Shown here piece by piece: positions 45,063 through 53,648 of a stretch of DNA of 64,000 bases. The position numbers and the translations under genes were made by a program. Position 1 is the first letter of the stretch; the number at the start of each line of letters is the position of its first letter. This DNA is from Marinobacter sp. S0848L (GTDB lineage Bacteria > Pseudomonadota > Gammaproteobacteria > Pseudomonadales > Oleiphilaceae): assembly GCF_023016065.1 (NCBI RefSeq), contig NZ_JALKAQ010000003.1, forward strand, positions 124,001 to 188,000, in the 5' to 3' direction. Under the pieces are notes generated by a model, which had not been told where the DNA came from, made no database searches, and saw only the letters and a list, made by a program, of their open reading frames with translations.

Positions 45063-46270
45063 TAGCTTAGGAATTTGCCCACATCGATCTTGTATAAGCC
45101 GGGGTCAACCGCTCGTGTAATGCGGTCCTGATTGCCCGGTTTGGCAAGATCAACATCGGTGACGGTAATGGGGGCCCTGAATTTGCTGTGGTACATAACC
45201 CGCACCACCGGCAACCGTAAATCGTCCTCGTTGGTTTCGGTCACCACACCCAACCGTCCGCTTTCCAGCAACACCAGAGAGCCGACCGGGTACAAACCAA
45301 CACAATGAATAAAGTCCTGAACCAAGGTGGCGTCCAGGTGTGAGTCGCTCCATTCCAGCAGTTTCTTCAGGCCTTGAGTGGGTGTCATGCCCTTGTGGTA
45401 AACACGGTCCGCGGTGATGGCATCATAAACATCCGCTATGGCCACCATGCGCCCGTAGATCGAGATCTCTTCACCCTTCAGGCCTTCCGGGTAGCCAGTG
45501 CCATCCACGCGCTCGTGATGCTGTGCGGCGGTGACAACGGTGAGCTCACCGATGCCTTCGGTTGCCAGAAGAATGTCCCGGGATTGGCGGGCATGCAGCT
45601 TCATCACTTCGAATTCTTCTGCCGTTAGTCTGCCCTCTTTGTGGAGTATGTCGTCTGGGGTCAAGATCTTGCCGAGATCGTGAAGCAGGGCGCCCACTAC
45701 GGTTTGGTGCAGAACATCCGCGGACAGTTTTCGGTATTGCCCGAACAGGGTCATCAAGACACTGAGGTTAACGGAGTGTTCCAGTAAGTAATTGTCTTTG
45801 TCGCGAATACGCCCCAGGCAGCCCAATGCGTTGGGGTTTCGGATCACGGAATTCTGCAGATCGTCGGCCAGTTGGTGGATGGCCGCGACATCCACAGCAG
45901 CACCGATTTTGACGTTGCTCATGAAGCTGTCCACCAGTCGCTGCGCCTGAGTATGGATGCCTTGAGCGGTTTCCATTTCCTGTTCAAGGGGAACTTTGGC
46001 GGAAGCTCCGGGCTTGTGTTCGCCCACGTTTTGCAGCGCTTCCTCATTGCGCGCGTCTACTTCTGATGCAGTTTCGTAGTCTTGGGTATCCAGGCCTTTG
46101 TCTGCATCGATGTAGACAAACTGCACGCCCATGGCGCGAATCTTTTCGATGGTGGCTTCGTCGCGAATAACACCGCGCTTTCTCTGGGTGTTGTGAGGTA
46201 TCCAGTCGTTGTTCAGGTCGGTGATGTACATCCCGACCTTCAGCGCGGCGATTGGAATGCGTTTGATCAT
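45059..46270 (-). CDS. HD-GYP domain c-di-GMP phosphodiesterase with DUF3391 domain
   Basis: The 403-residue protein has an N-terminal DUF3391 domain (about 1-135; IPIAALKVGMYITDLNNDW) and an HD-GYP domain (about 150-345). Catalytic features are H197-D198 (LLHDLGK), H226 in LHARQS and the signature HHERVDGTGYP at 251-261. HD-GYP enzymes hydrolyse c-di-GMP to GMP. It is on the opposite strand to the GGDEF operon but close by, so synthesis and breakdown of the messenger are encoded together. The start overlaps the TatD stop by 4 bp (ATGA), so it is co-translated with TatD. Confidence 0.92.
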   Translation of the reverse strand: MIKRIPIAALKVGMYITDLNNDWIPHNTQRKRGVIRDEATIEKIRAMGVQFVYIDADKGLDTQDYETASEVDARNEEALQNVGEHKPGASAKVPLEQEMETAQGIHTQAQRLVDSFMSNVKIGAAVDVAAIHQLADDLQNSVIRNPNALGCLGRIRDKDNYLLEHSVNLSVLMTLFGQYRKLSADVLHQTVVGALLHDLGKILTPDDILHKEGRLTAEEFEVMKLHARQSRDILLATEGIGELTVVTAAQHHERVDGTGYPEGLKGEEISIYGRMVAIADVYDAITADRVYHKGMTPTQGLKKLLEWSDSHLDATLVQDFIHCVGLYPVGSLVLLESGRLGVVTETNEDDLRLPVVRVMYHSKFRAPITVTDVDLAKPGNQDRITRAVDPGLYKIDVGKFLSY

Positions 46271-47076
46271 CGCTCAGGAAAAAACGTTCTCAGGCTGTTT
46301 TGATAGGTTTGAACGATTACGTCTTCCAGTGCCAAGTCTTTCACCTCCGCAATTTTTTCAGCGACAAACGGCAGATAGAACGGCGCGTTCTCCTTGCCGC
46401 GATACGGCACAGGGGTCAAAAACGGAGCATCCGTTTCAAGGAGAATCTGGCTTATAGGCGTCATACGAACGATGTCCCTGACGTTCTCCGCTTTATTAAA
46501 TGTGGTAATACCATTAAAGCCCAAGTTCCAGCCTTGATCCAATGCGTATTGAGCTAAACCCGGCCCGGATGTGAAACTGTGGATCACGCCGCGGCGTTTG
46601 AGAGAGGCTTCAAACTCTTTCAAAATCTCGATGGTTTCATCATCGGCCTCACGGCTGTGGATCACCACGGGCCTATCCTTGTCACAGGCGATTTGAAGCT
46701 GGCGGCGAAATACATCGCGCTGGGTGGCCCGGTCGGCTTTGTCGTAAAAGTAGTCCAGACCGATTTCGCCCACGGCAACGATCTTCTCGTTTTGCGCATG
46801 GGTACGTATTTCTTCCTCTACCTGATCGTTGTATTTTTCGGCTTCATGGGGGTGGATGCCCTGCGTGCCATACACCCAGTCTTTGGCCTGGCTGAGTTCT
46901 CGGACCGCCGCCAGGTTGTCTGGGGATACGGCGATGGTGATAACTTTTTCGATGTTCACCCGTCGGCTTTGTTCGAGCGTGTCTTCCAGAGGACGATCTT
47001 TCAGATAATCCAGATGACAGTGAGTCTCGATGATCGGGTGGTCAAATACGGGAATTTCGCGGCGTTTTTTGCTCAT
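46267..47076 (-). CDS. TatD family metal-dependent hydrolase
   Basis: This 269-residue TIM-barrel protein has the TatD metal sites: H19-x-H21 (ETHCHLD), E in GEIGLDYFYD, H in VVIHSREADD, H in IHSFTS and D in LLETDAPFLTP. TatD family members are 3'-5' DNases or related phosphodiesterases in the cytoplasm. It is upstream of and overlaps the HD-GYP gene. The reason for pairing is unknown. ATG 47076 follows GTCAGGACACCGGAC, giving weak but acceptable SDs. Confidence 0.92.
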   Translation of the reverse strand: MSKKRREIPVFDHPIIETHCHLDYLKDRPLEDTLEQSRRVNIEKVITIAVSPDNLAAVRELSQAKDWVYGTQGIHPHEAEKYNDQVEEEIRTHAQNEKIVAVGEIGLDYFYDKADRATQRDVFRRQLQIACDKDRPVVIHSREADDETIEILKEFEASLKRRGVIHSFTSGPGLAQYALDQGWNLGFNGITTFNKAENVRDIVRMTPISQILLETDAPFLTPVPYRGKENAPFYLPFVAEKIAEVKDLALEDVIVQTYQNSLRTFFPER

Positions 47077-47210
47077 GTCCGGTGTCCTGACTCCATCTCG
47101 GAAGTTGAGTGGGTGCTATGCTGAGAGCGACTATGGTCGAGTTTACCAGTTTGCACCGAGCGAAGAGAGTAGGGCGATAATTCAGTAGCGGTGATTAGGG
47201 GAAGAACACC

Positions 47211-48488
47211 ATGCATATTGTGGTTGTTGGAGGCGGTGTCGTTGGTATAACGACAGCCCGGGAACTGGTGCGGCGCGGTCATCAGGTAACGGTTTTGGAG
47301 CGCCACGCACTGGCGGGAAACGAAACCAGTAAAGGCAATGCGGCGCAGCGTTCCTACGGCGTGGTTTATCCTTGGGCGGACCCGTCAATGGTGTTCAAGG
47401 CGCTGCCTTGGCTGGTGAAAACCGACGGCCCTCTGAAGATGCGGCTGCCGCCCTCGCTAGCGGCCACGCGGTTTTTGCTGGCGACACTACGTTACGCCTG
47501 GTCTCCGGGGTTGTTCGGGCTTAACAAGCGAGCCATGTTGAAGTTGGGTGCCTACAGTCGTGAGCGCTTTTTGGCGCTCGAGCAAGAACACGAGTTGGCG
47601 TTCGACGGGGCCCATGACGGGTTGATGCATTTGGCCAGCACGCCAGAAGCGTTGGATGAATTGCACAAGACACATGAGCTTCTCAACGAGGTTGGTATTC
47701 CGTCGCATTTGCTGTCGCCCCAAGAGGTTCGTGAAGTGGAGCCCGGTATGACCGGCAACGGGCCACTATACGGTGCGATACGCTACGACACCGATGGCAC
47801 CGGCGATTGCCACCTGTTCTCCCGAGCGCTGGCAAAGGTGTGCGAGGAGCTGGGTGTCAACTTCCGCTATGAGGTAGAGGTAGAGGCTCTTTTGGCGGAT
47901 CACCAGCGGGTTGACGCGGTGCGGTTTCGTACTGCGAGCGGCAAACTTGAACGCTTGGAAGCGGATGCGGTGGTGGTGTCTGCCGGTTGCTGGTCACCGG
48001 AACTGGTGAAGCCGCTGGGGCTGACGCTGCCGATTTATCCGATTAAGGGCTACAGCATTACTGTGCCCCTGAGCGACCCCGACAAAGCGCCCACGGCAAC
48101 GGTTCACGATGATAACTACAAAGTGGTTTCAACCCGGCTGGGCAATCGTTTGCGAGCGACAGGGTTTGTTGAACTGGCCGATTTCAATCGAGACATTCCC
48201 GAGGCCCGAATTGCTACCATCAAAAAGTCGGTGCAATCCCGTTACCCCGGTTGTGCGGAACTGGACGCGGCGGAAACCTGGACCGGTTTCCGCCCGATGA
48301 CACCAGATGGCCCGGCAATTATTGGCAAGGGGCCGCGCGACAACCTGTACCTGAACACCGGCCATGGCACCTTTGGCTGGACATTGTCCGCGGGCAGCGC
48401 CGCGGTGATTGCCCAGGTGATTGACGGTGAGGAGCCTGCGGTGTCGCTGGATGCGTTCCGCCCGGGTCGCTTTGCCGGAGGACTGTAA
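47211..48488 (+). CDS. DadA-like FAD-dependent D-amino acid dehydrogenase / glycine oxidase family
   Basis: This 425-residue flavoenzyme has the N-terminal dinucleotide-binding motif VVVGGGVVGITTARELVRRGH and the DadA-type ERHALAGNETSKGNAAQ. The C-terminal second FAD contact is LYLNTGHGTFGWTLSAGSA. These are typical of D-amino-acid dehydrogenases that oxidise D-alanine and pass electrons to the respiratory chain. No alanine racemase or lrp gene is next to it, so substrate is open. ATG 47211 is preceded by GGGGAAGAACACC. Its last 38 bases overlap the likely start of the methyltransferase gene. Confidence 0.88.
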   Translation: MHIVVVGGGVVGITTARELVRRGHQVTVLERHALAGNETSKGNAAQRSYGVVYPWADPSMVFKALPWLVKTDGPLKMRLPPSLAATRFLLATLRYAWSPGLFGLNKRAMLKLGAYSRERFLALEQEHELAFDGAHDGLMHLASTPEALDELHKTHELLNEVGIPSHLLSPQEVREVEPGMTGNGPLYGAIRYDTDGTGDCHLFSRALAKVCEELGVNFRYEVEVEALLADHQRVDAVRFRTASGKLERLEADAVVVSAGCWSPELVKPLGLTLPIYPIKGYSITVPLSDPDKAPTATVHDDNYKVVSTRLGNRLRATGFVELADFNRDIPEARIATIKKSVQSRYPGCAELDAAETWTGFRPMTPDGPAIIGKGPRDNLYLNTGHGTFGWTLSAGSAAVIAQVIDGEEPAVSLDAFRPGRFAGGL

Positions 48489-49701
48489 GATCTACGCATC
48501 GTTCTTCCAGCGGTGGCAGGCGGTCAATGATTGGCTGCTTCGCCATGAAGCTTTGTGGCGGCCGGTGCCGTTTAAAGAGCCGAAGCCCGGCTGGAGCCAG
48601 CGGTATCCGGATCTGGCGACTTGGTTGGAGCAACTGTCAGACGCCGAATGCGATGAATGGGATGAGCAGCTCTCAGCGTTTGCGCAGGAGGTTGCTCGCT
48701 TTGTCCCGGCCATGTCGGTTTATGGCGAGTTAGTCGCGCTGCCAACATTGTCCGGCCATGATCGTGGCTCGCAGGCCGCCTTAAAGGAAGTTCAGGCCGT
48801 GGATATGCCGGGCCGAAAGCGCCTGCAGGCCGGTGCCTTCGCTGCCTCTATTTCGCCGTTGAACGGCTCCGTCCTGGACTGGTGCTGCGGCAAGGGCCAC
48901 TTGGCTCGCACGATGCTGGGGCAGGGCGCGCAGGCCGTGATCGGCTTCGAGTGGGACGCGGCCTTGGTGCAGGACGGCAATCGTCTTGCGAAAAAATACG
49001 GTGAACCGGTGCATGTGTTGCAGCAGGATGTGATGGCTGACACCTTGCAATGGCCCGCCGTTGATCACGGCGCTGCGTTGCACGCGTGTGGTGATTTGCA
49101 CCGGCAGTTGTTGCGTTTAGGCAGTGCAGCAGAGCTGGCGCGGTTGAGTGTGTCGCCTTGTTGCTACCATTTGGGTGGGCGCGGGGCTTATGGTTTGCTT
49201 TCGCGACAGACCCGGGATTCGGTGAATGCGCTTAGTATGGACCGGGCGGGCCTTCGTTTAGCAGTGCAAGAAACGGTGACAGCCCCGGCGAGGGAACGCG
49301 CTCAGTCGGCCCGCGTGCGCGTGTGGCGGTTAGGCTTCGATGCGTTGCAGCGAAGTGTGTCGGCGGATAGGCGGTATTTGCCGGTGCCGTCGCATCCTTC
49401 TTATTTGAACAGCGCTGGTTTTGAAGCGTTTTGCCAATGGGCTGCAGACAATAAACGCGTGGCGTTACCGCCAGGCACGGATTGGTCATACTGGCTGGCG
49501 GTGGGGCAGCAACGGTCCCGACAGGTTCGCCGGCATGAGCTGCTTCGGCATCTGTTTCGACGGCCGCTGGAGCTGTGGTTGGTATTCGATTATGCGGTGT
49601 ATCTGGAAGAGCAGGGGTATCAGGTGAATCTGGGAACGTTCTGCGAGCGTTCATTGACGCCACGCAATTTGCTGCTGGATGCGGTTCACGCGAACGCATA
49701 A
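48451..49701 (+). CDS. Class I SAM-dependent methyltransferase
   Basis: This protein of about 416 residues carries a Rossmann methyltransferase core in its middle: motif I VLDWCCGKGHLART, motif II-like VIGFEWDAAL, LQQDVMAD, then HACGDLHRQLL and the cysteine-rich SPCCYHLGG. The last two recall GSTCD/METTL25-like methyltransferases, which modify RNA. A C-terminal region of about 180 residues is of unknown role. The start is uncertain: ATG 48451 is the only ATG, overlapping dadA by 38 bp without a clear SD; TTG 48472 is possible. A GGAGG at 48477-48481 would best serve a start near 48490, where the in-frame codon is ATC. A strong terminator follows. Confidence 0.78.
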   Translation: MRSARVALPEDCKIYASFFQRWQAVNDWLLRHEALWRPVPFKEPKPGWSQRYPDLATWLEQLSDAECDEWDEQLSAFAQEVARFVPAMSVYGELVALPTLSGHDRGSQAALKEVQAVDMPGRKRLQAGAFAASISPLNGSVLDWCCGKGHLARTMLGQGAQAVIGFEWDAALVQDGNRLAKKYGEPVHVLQQDVMADTLQWPAVDHGAALHACGDLHRQLLRLGSAAELARLSVSPCCYHLGGRGAYGLLSRQTRDSVNALSMDRAGLRLAVQETVTAPARERAQSARVRVWRLGFDALQRSVSADRRYLPVPSHPSYLNSAGFEAFCQWAADNKRVALPPGTDWSYWLAVGQQRSRQVRRHELLRHLFRRPLELWLVFDYAVYLEEQGYQVNLGTFCERSLTPRNLLLDAVHANA

Positions 49702-49715
49702 TAAATAACAGAAAC

Positions 49716-49743
49716 AAAGAAGGCGCCCTCAGGCGCCTTCTTT
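49716..49743. terminator. Bidirectional rho-independent terminator
   Basis: AAAGAAGGCGCC (49716-49727) and GGCGCCTTCTTT (49732-49743) are perfect 12-bp arms around CTCA. A/T flanks suit both the methyltransferase (+) and the convergent ompA-like gene (-). Confidence 0.92.
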
Positions 49744-49765
49744 GGTATGGCCGAATCAAAGTGCC

Positions 49766-50959
49766 TTAGCGGAGCACCTGGATGCGGGCTTCTACACGAC
49801 GGTTCTGGGCACGGCCAGCGGAGGTGTCGTTGGTGGCAATCGGTTCAACCTCACCGTAACCAACGGCTCTGACGCGGTCGGCATCAACACCCAGTGCGGA
49901 TACCAGACGCTCAGCAACGGCTTCAGCGCGACGCTGAGACAGGAAGCGGTTGTATTCGGCTTTACCGGTGTTGTCGGTGTGGCCGGCAATCTCAACCGTG
50001 GTGCCCGGATGCTCTTCCATGAACTCGGCAACCTGACGAATTTCCAGATCGTAGGCATCGTCAATCACCGAGCTGTTGAGCGGGAACTGAACACGCAGGT
50101 TGATGGTTTCGATGGTGTCGGTAACACCTTCACAACCGTTTTCGTCCACTTCAACGCCAGCAGCGGTGTTCGGGCACTGGTCTTTGCTGTTGACCACGCC
50201 ATCGTTGTCGCTGTCCAGCTCACAGCCGCGGCTGTTTACTTGAGCGCCGGCAGGGGTGTTCGGGCACTGGTCTTTGCTATTGACCACGCCATCGTTGTCG
50301 TCGTCTAACTCACAACCGTTGCTGTCGACCTGAACACCGGCCGGTGTGTTCGGGCACTGGTCGCGGGTATCGGGTACGCCATCGTTATCAGCGTCGGCAG
50401 GAGCCGGTTTTTCAGTCGTGCGATGGAACGCGAAGCTCAGGCCCAGCGAAGCCATGGTGTCGAAGGTGCTTTCATCGATACCGTGGAATTCGCGCAGGTC
50501 TGCACGCAGAGAGATCATGTCGCTGATGTTGTAACGGACACCGGCACCCACGTTAACCCGGGTTTCGTCGTGGTCGGTACCTGGCGTGCGTAGCCCTGCC
50601 GGGCCTGAGCCAAAGTCTGCGTGGCCGGCACCTACAGAAACGTACGGGTTCCAGGCTTTGTCCTGACCGGCGAAGTAGTAAAGGCCATCCACACGGACTT
50701 CATCGAACTCGGATTCGCCTGAGTTGTACTTGCGGTCGACATCGGCGCGTGAGTATACGGCTTCTACCGCCCAGTGCGGACGGAAGCGGTACTCAATGCC
50801 CACACCGTAGGTGTCGCTTTCACTCAGATCGCGCTTGTCACCGAAGTACTGGTAACCGGCGAACGGGTTCAGATAGATGGTTTGCTGGCTTTCGGCCAGG
50901 GCGGGTGCTGTAAGGGTTGTAGCAAGGGCAGCCAAAGCCACCGGACGCATAAACTTCAT
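49766..50959 (-). CDS. OmpA family outer-membrane protein with thrombospondin type 3 repeats
   Basis: The 397-residue protein is similar to OprF/OmpA: a signal peptide (cleavage after ALA, residue 22), an eight-stranded barrel (about 23-190), a linker of three calcium-binding TSP3 repeats of 30 residues (DNDGVPDTRDQCPNTPAG type, about 195-285) and an OmpA C-terminal peptidoglycan-binding domain (about 295-397; IAGHTDNTGKAEYNRFLSQRRA, NRRVEARIQ). It is probably a major porin and cell-wall anchor. ATG 50959 has ACAGGAGG. The repeat DNA is highly conserved (see repeat at 50166). The upstream region 50960-51115 holds its promoter, AT-rich around 51007-51015. Confidence 0.94.
   Translation of the reverse strand: MKFMRPVALAALATTLTAPALAESQQTIYLNPFAGYQYFGDKRDLSESDTYGVGIEYRFRPHWAVEAVYSRADVDRKYNSGESEFDEVRVDGLYYFAGQDKAWNPYVSVGAGHADFGSGPAGLRTPGTDHDETRVNVGAGVRYNISDMISLRADLREFHGIDESTFDTMASLGLSFAFHRTTEKPAPADADNDGVPDTRDQCPNTPAGVQVDSNGCELDDDNDGVVNSKDQCPNTPAGAQVNSRGCELDSDNDGVVNSKDQCPNTAAGVEVDENGCEGVTDTIETINLRVQFPLNSSVIDDAYDLEIRQVAEFMEEHPGTTVEIAGHTDNTGKAEYNRFLSQRRAEAVAERLVSALGVDADRVRAVGYGEVEPIATNDTSAGRAQNRRVEARIQVLR
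50166..50390 (-). repeat. 90-bp tandem repeats coding for TSP3 units
   Basis: Three units begin at 50166, 50256 and 50346, exactly 90 bp apart. The first two are nearly identical over about 45 bp (CGGGCACTGGTCTTTGCT and onward); the third is more diverged. They encode Asp/Asn-rich calcium-binding units DxDNDGVxDxxDxCPNTPxG. Their number could vary between strains by slippage or recombination. Confidence 0.85.
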
Positions 50960-51115
50960 GCGGAACCTCCTGTTTCGTTTTTTTGAGTCCGACTAATGCC
51001 CGGATATTAATATACCTGCGCGGATACCTTTAGTCCTCTAAAGAGTAGAGTAGCCGCCACAAAAACACAAAAAGATAATGGTGTTAACGCCTTCGGAGTT
51101 TTACGGATAGTGCTG

Positions 51116-53440
51116 TTACTTACTCGTCGAAAAGTACAGGTGTGCACTCTTTTTACTGAAGTTCAGAGTATCTGCATTGTCAAAGCGAACTTCGAAAGAG
51201 CTTTCGTCCTCACTGATCACTTCTCCGGCGCCGAATACCGTATGAGTAATACGACGATGATGCCAGACTGGTTCCATTAAATCGGAGTCATCATCTGGGT
51301 TGGTGCCTTCCAGTGTCAGCCCGGCGCGGGCTGCATAGCGAACGCTGACGGCGGTTGTGGCTCGGCTCAAGGTCAAGGGAGCTGTGCTGGAAGCCGCGTG
51401 CTCGTCAAGGTGCGACCCCAGTTCGTGCGACAGCTCGTAGCAGAGTTCCGACACGAACCGGCTGGGCCCTTGGTCACCGTCCAGATGAGGCCGTTGGCTG
51501 GCGGGGCGAGTGATCAAATGCAAGGCGTTGCGGGCGCGGGTCATACCCACGTACAACAGCCGCCGCTCGCTCTCCAGCAGCGCTTGTGCGCTGTCTTGCG
51601 GGCGTGGGCTGTAGGGCAGGTACTTCTCTTGCAAACCGGGAATAATCACCACCGGCCACTCTAAGCCTTTGGTGCGGTGAATGGTGGACAGCAGTACGCC
51701 GCTGTCGGCGTTTTCACCGGCTTGTTGCTTCAGGGCTTTTAGGTGATCCAGCGCGCCACTGGCATCGGTGTCCAGGCTTTTCAGATAAACCCGGAAGCCT
51801 TGGATAGTGTCGATGCGTTCTTCGGCGCTGTCATGGGTCAGGGCCAGACTGCGGATACCGTCATACAGGTCGGTGTGTTCGGCGTAAATTCGGATCAGGC
51901 CTGCAACCGGGCCCTGGTAGTTGGTTAGCTGAGCCAGCGCCTCGCCGAGTTTCCGAAGTTTGCGGGCAGGCATCGGCTGCAGGACGTCGAAGTCCATGGC
52001 TAATAAGCGCTCGTGCCAGTTTTCGCCAAAACCCGTCAAAAACTGAGCAAGGTTCTCGAGTTCCGGTTCTTTCAGGCCCACGTGTGGGAAACGCAACAGC
52101 TGCCGGGCGATGTCTAATCGGTCAGAATCGGGCAGCTGTTTGATGCGGCCGCTGACCACCTTCAACAGTGAGGTGATGGCCTGAACTTCCCGGCTGAACA
52201 AGGCCCCTTTGCCGGCATCAATCCGATAAGGAATGTGTCGTGCCAGCAGTTTCAGTTCAATGGGCACGCTCTGGCTCCAGACCCGGAACAGTACGGCAGT
52301 CTGGTTGTTTGTTTCCGGGCTTTGGCTCTGCAGAATTTTCAGGACTTCATCGCCATCGTTTTCGGCCCGATGCAATTCGGCACGGGTCGGCGGGGTTGAG
52401 GGATGAGAATGACAGAGCACATCTTTCCGGCCGGTGTTGTGGCAGATCAGGTGGTTGGCGAGCAGAGCAACCTGATTGCCATAGCGGAATGTGAAGCTCA
52501 GGGTTTGTTCAAGTGGGCTTTCGAATTCGTCGCTGAACCGGCGCAAAATGAATTCCGGTTTGGCGCCACGGAATTCGTAGATGGTCTGGTCCGGGTCGCC
52601 GACCACGGTCACTCTGGCCCGATCACCCGCCACGTAGCGCAGCAGCAGGTGCTGGATTTCGTTGGTGTCCTGGTATTCGTCCACCAGAATCAGGTCCATT
52701 TTATTACCGACCAGCCGCTGCAATGGCGGGTTCTGGTGGATGGCCATAACCGGCTCGTAAATCATGTCGGCGTAGCTGATTCGGCCCTGGCTTTTGCGCC
52801 ATTGTTCGAAGCTGTGGAACAGGTCGATCAGGTATTTGTGCTTGTCTGAGTAGCCGAGTTCTTCGAAGACGGTTTCGGCGGGTGACAAGCAGGTTTTGAC
52901 CAGGTCGATGAAGCCGGTGGCGGTTTCGACATAGTCTTTTTTGTTGCGGCGGATTTCGTCGGCCAGATCTTCGGGGGCCAGTCTTCGGGTGAGCATCCAG
53001 GCTTGGTAGCCGATTTCCTGTTCGGTCAGGATTTTGTCCGAAAAGTTCGGCAGGTAGCCTTCCCGCACGAAGCGCTTGTAGAGCCGGTAGCCCATGGCGT
53101 GGTAGGTGCGGATTTCGGGTGGTGCCAAGCCGGATTGGTCGCAGACTTGTTGGAGTTTGCGTTCGAAATCGACCCGGGCGCTGCGGTTGAACATGAGGAC
53201 CAGCATGCGGTTGGGGTCGTGGCCCTGTGCCAGCAGGTAGCGGATGCGCCAGGCCAGGGTGGAGGTTTTTCCGCTGCCAGCGACGGCGGTGATCACCGAG
53301 TGTTCGTAACCGGCGGTGATGATGTTCCGCTGTTCGTCGGTGAGGTAGTCCGGAAGGAAGCTAGTGTCGGGTGTTTGGGGATTGGTTGGCATGGTGGGTA
53401 TTGTACTTGGCAACTGGCGGTGGGGGTAGTTGGGCTCCAT
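51116..53440 (-). CDS. UvrD/Rep-family superfamily 1 DNA helicase
   Basis: This 774-residue ATP-dependent 3'-5' helicase has the SF1A motif set: Q motif LTDEQRNIITAG, motif I AVAGSGKTST, Ia MLVLMFNRSAR, II LILVDEYQDTN, III VVGDPDQTIYEFRGA, IV, V STIHRTKGLEWPVV and VI YVGMTRARNAL. The C-terminal end (THTVFGAGEVISE) carries the short Tudor-like domain seen at UvrD/PcrA tails. It is closest to UvrD-like helicases outside the canonical uvrD; exact role in repair is open. ATG 53440 has CAGGG nine bases upstream; the frame runs on to 53563 through the palindromic repeat, which is not likely coding. Confidence 0.9.
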   Translation of the reverse strand: MEPNYPHRQLPSTIPTMPTNPQTPDTSFLPDYLTDEQRNIITAGYEHSVITAVAGSGKTSTLAWRIRYLLAQGHDPNRMLVLMFNRSARVDFERKLQQVCDQSGLAPPEIRTYHAMGYRLYKRFVREGYLPNFSDKILTEQEIGYQAWMLTRRLAPEDLADEIRRNKKDYVETATGFIDLVKTCLSPAETVFEELGYSDKHKYLIDLFHSFEQWRKSQGRISYADMIYEPVMAIHQNPPLQRLVGNKMDLILVDEYQDTNEIQHLLLRYVAGDRARVTVVGDPDQTIYEFRGAKPEFILRRFSDEFESPLEQTLSFTFRYGNQVALLANHLICHNTGRKDVLCHSHPSTPPTRAELHRAENDGDEVLKILQSQSPETNNQTAVLFRVWSQSVPIELKLLARHIPYRIDAGKGALFSREVQAITSLLKVVSGRIKQLPDSDRLDIARQLLRFPHVGLKEPELENLAQFLTGFGENWHERLLAMDFDVLQPMPARKLRKLGEALAQLTNYQGPVAGLIRIYAEHTDLYDGIRSLALTHDSAEERIDTIQGFRVYLKSLDTDASGALDHLKALKQQAGENADSGVLLSTIHRTKGLEWPVVIIPGLQEKYLPYSPRPQDSAQALLESERRLLYVGMTRARNALHLITRPASQRPHLDGDQGPSRFVSELCYELSHELGSHLDEHAASSTAPLTLSRATTAVSVRYAARAGLTLEGTNPDDDSDLMEPVWHHRRITHTVFGAGEVISEDESSFEVRFDNADTLNFSKKSAHLYFSTSK

Positions 53441-53490
53441 AATGGTTGCCCTGTTTGATTTAGCATGAGTATGGGTGCCTTGCGCCCCGC

Positions 53491-53601
53491 GCCTTGCCGG
53501 GTAGCCCTTTCCAAAACACGCTCCTGCGGCACATCCATGTGGCGCTTGAGCTCCGCCATCCATGGCTGCGCACAGTTTTGGAAAGGGCTACCCGGCAAGG
53601 C
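53491..53601. repeat. Intergenic palindromic repeat, copy 1
   Basis: A perfect 27-bp inverted repeat (53491-53517 with 53575-53601) surrounds 57 bp that hold ACACGCT, CACATCCATGTG and GCCATCCATGGC, themselves small palindromes. Copy 2 (63773-63886) has the same plan with the shared words TTTCCA..ACACGCT and GCCATCC.TGG. It lies between the divergent helicase and tmcA genes, and open frames running through it are artefacts. No transposase is present. Confidence 0.85.
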
Positions 53602-53648
53602 ACTACTTCAGACGGGTTTTATGCCTCGCATTATCTTGGAGTCTGCTT

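Noticed and set aside
50166..50390. Evenly spaced repeats as a CRISPR array
   Set aside because: The units are in frame, encode calcium-binding TSP3 motifs and lie inside an OmpA gene; there are no unique spacers or cas genes.
53441..53563. N-terminal extension of the helicase through the palindromic repeat
   Set aside because: The added residues come from the repeat arm, lack family similarity and have no SD. ATG 53440 is better.
53562..53648. N-terminal extension of TmcA through the palindromic repeat
   Set aside because: The extension translates repeat arm sequence. The SD at 53638-53641 supports a start at 53649 or 53655.
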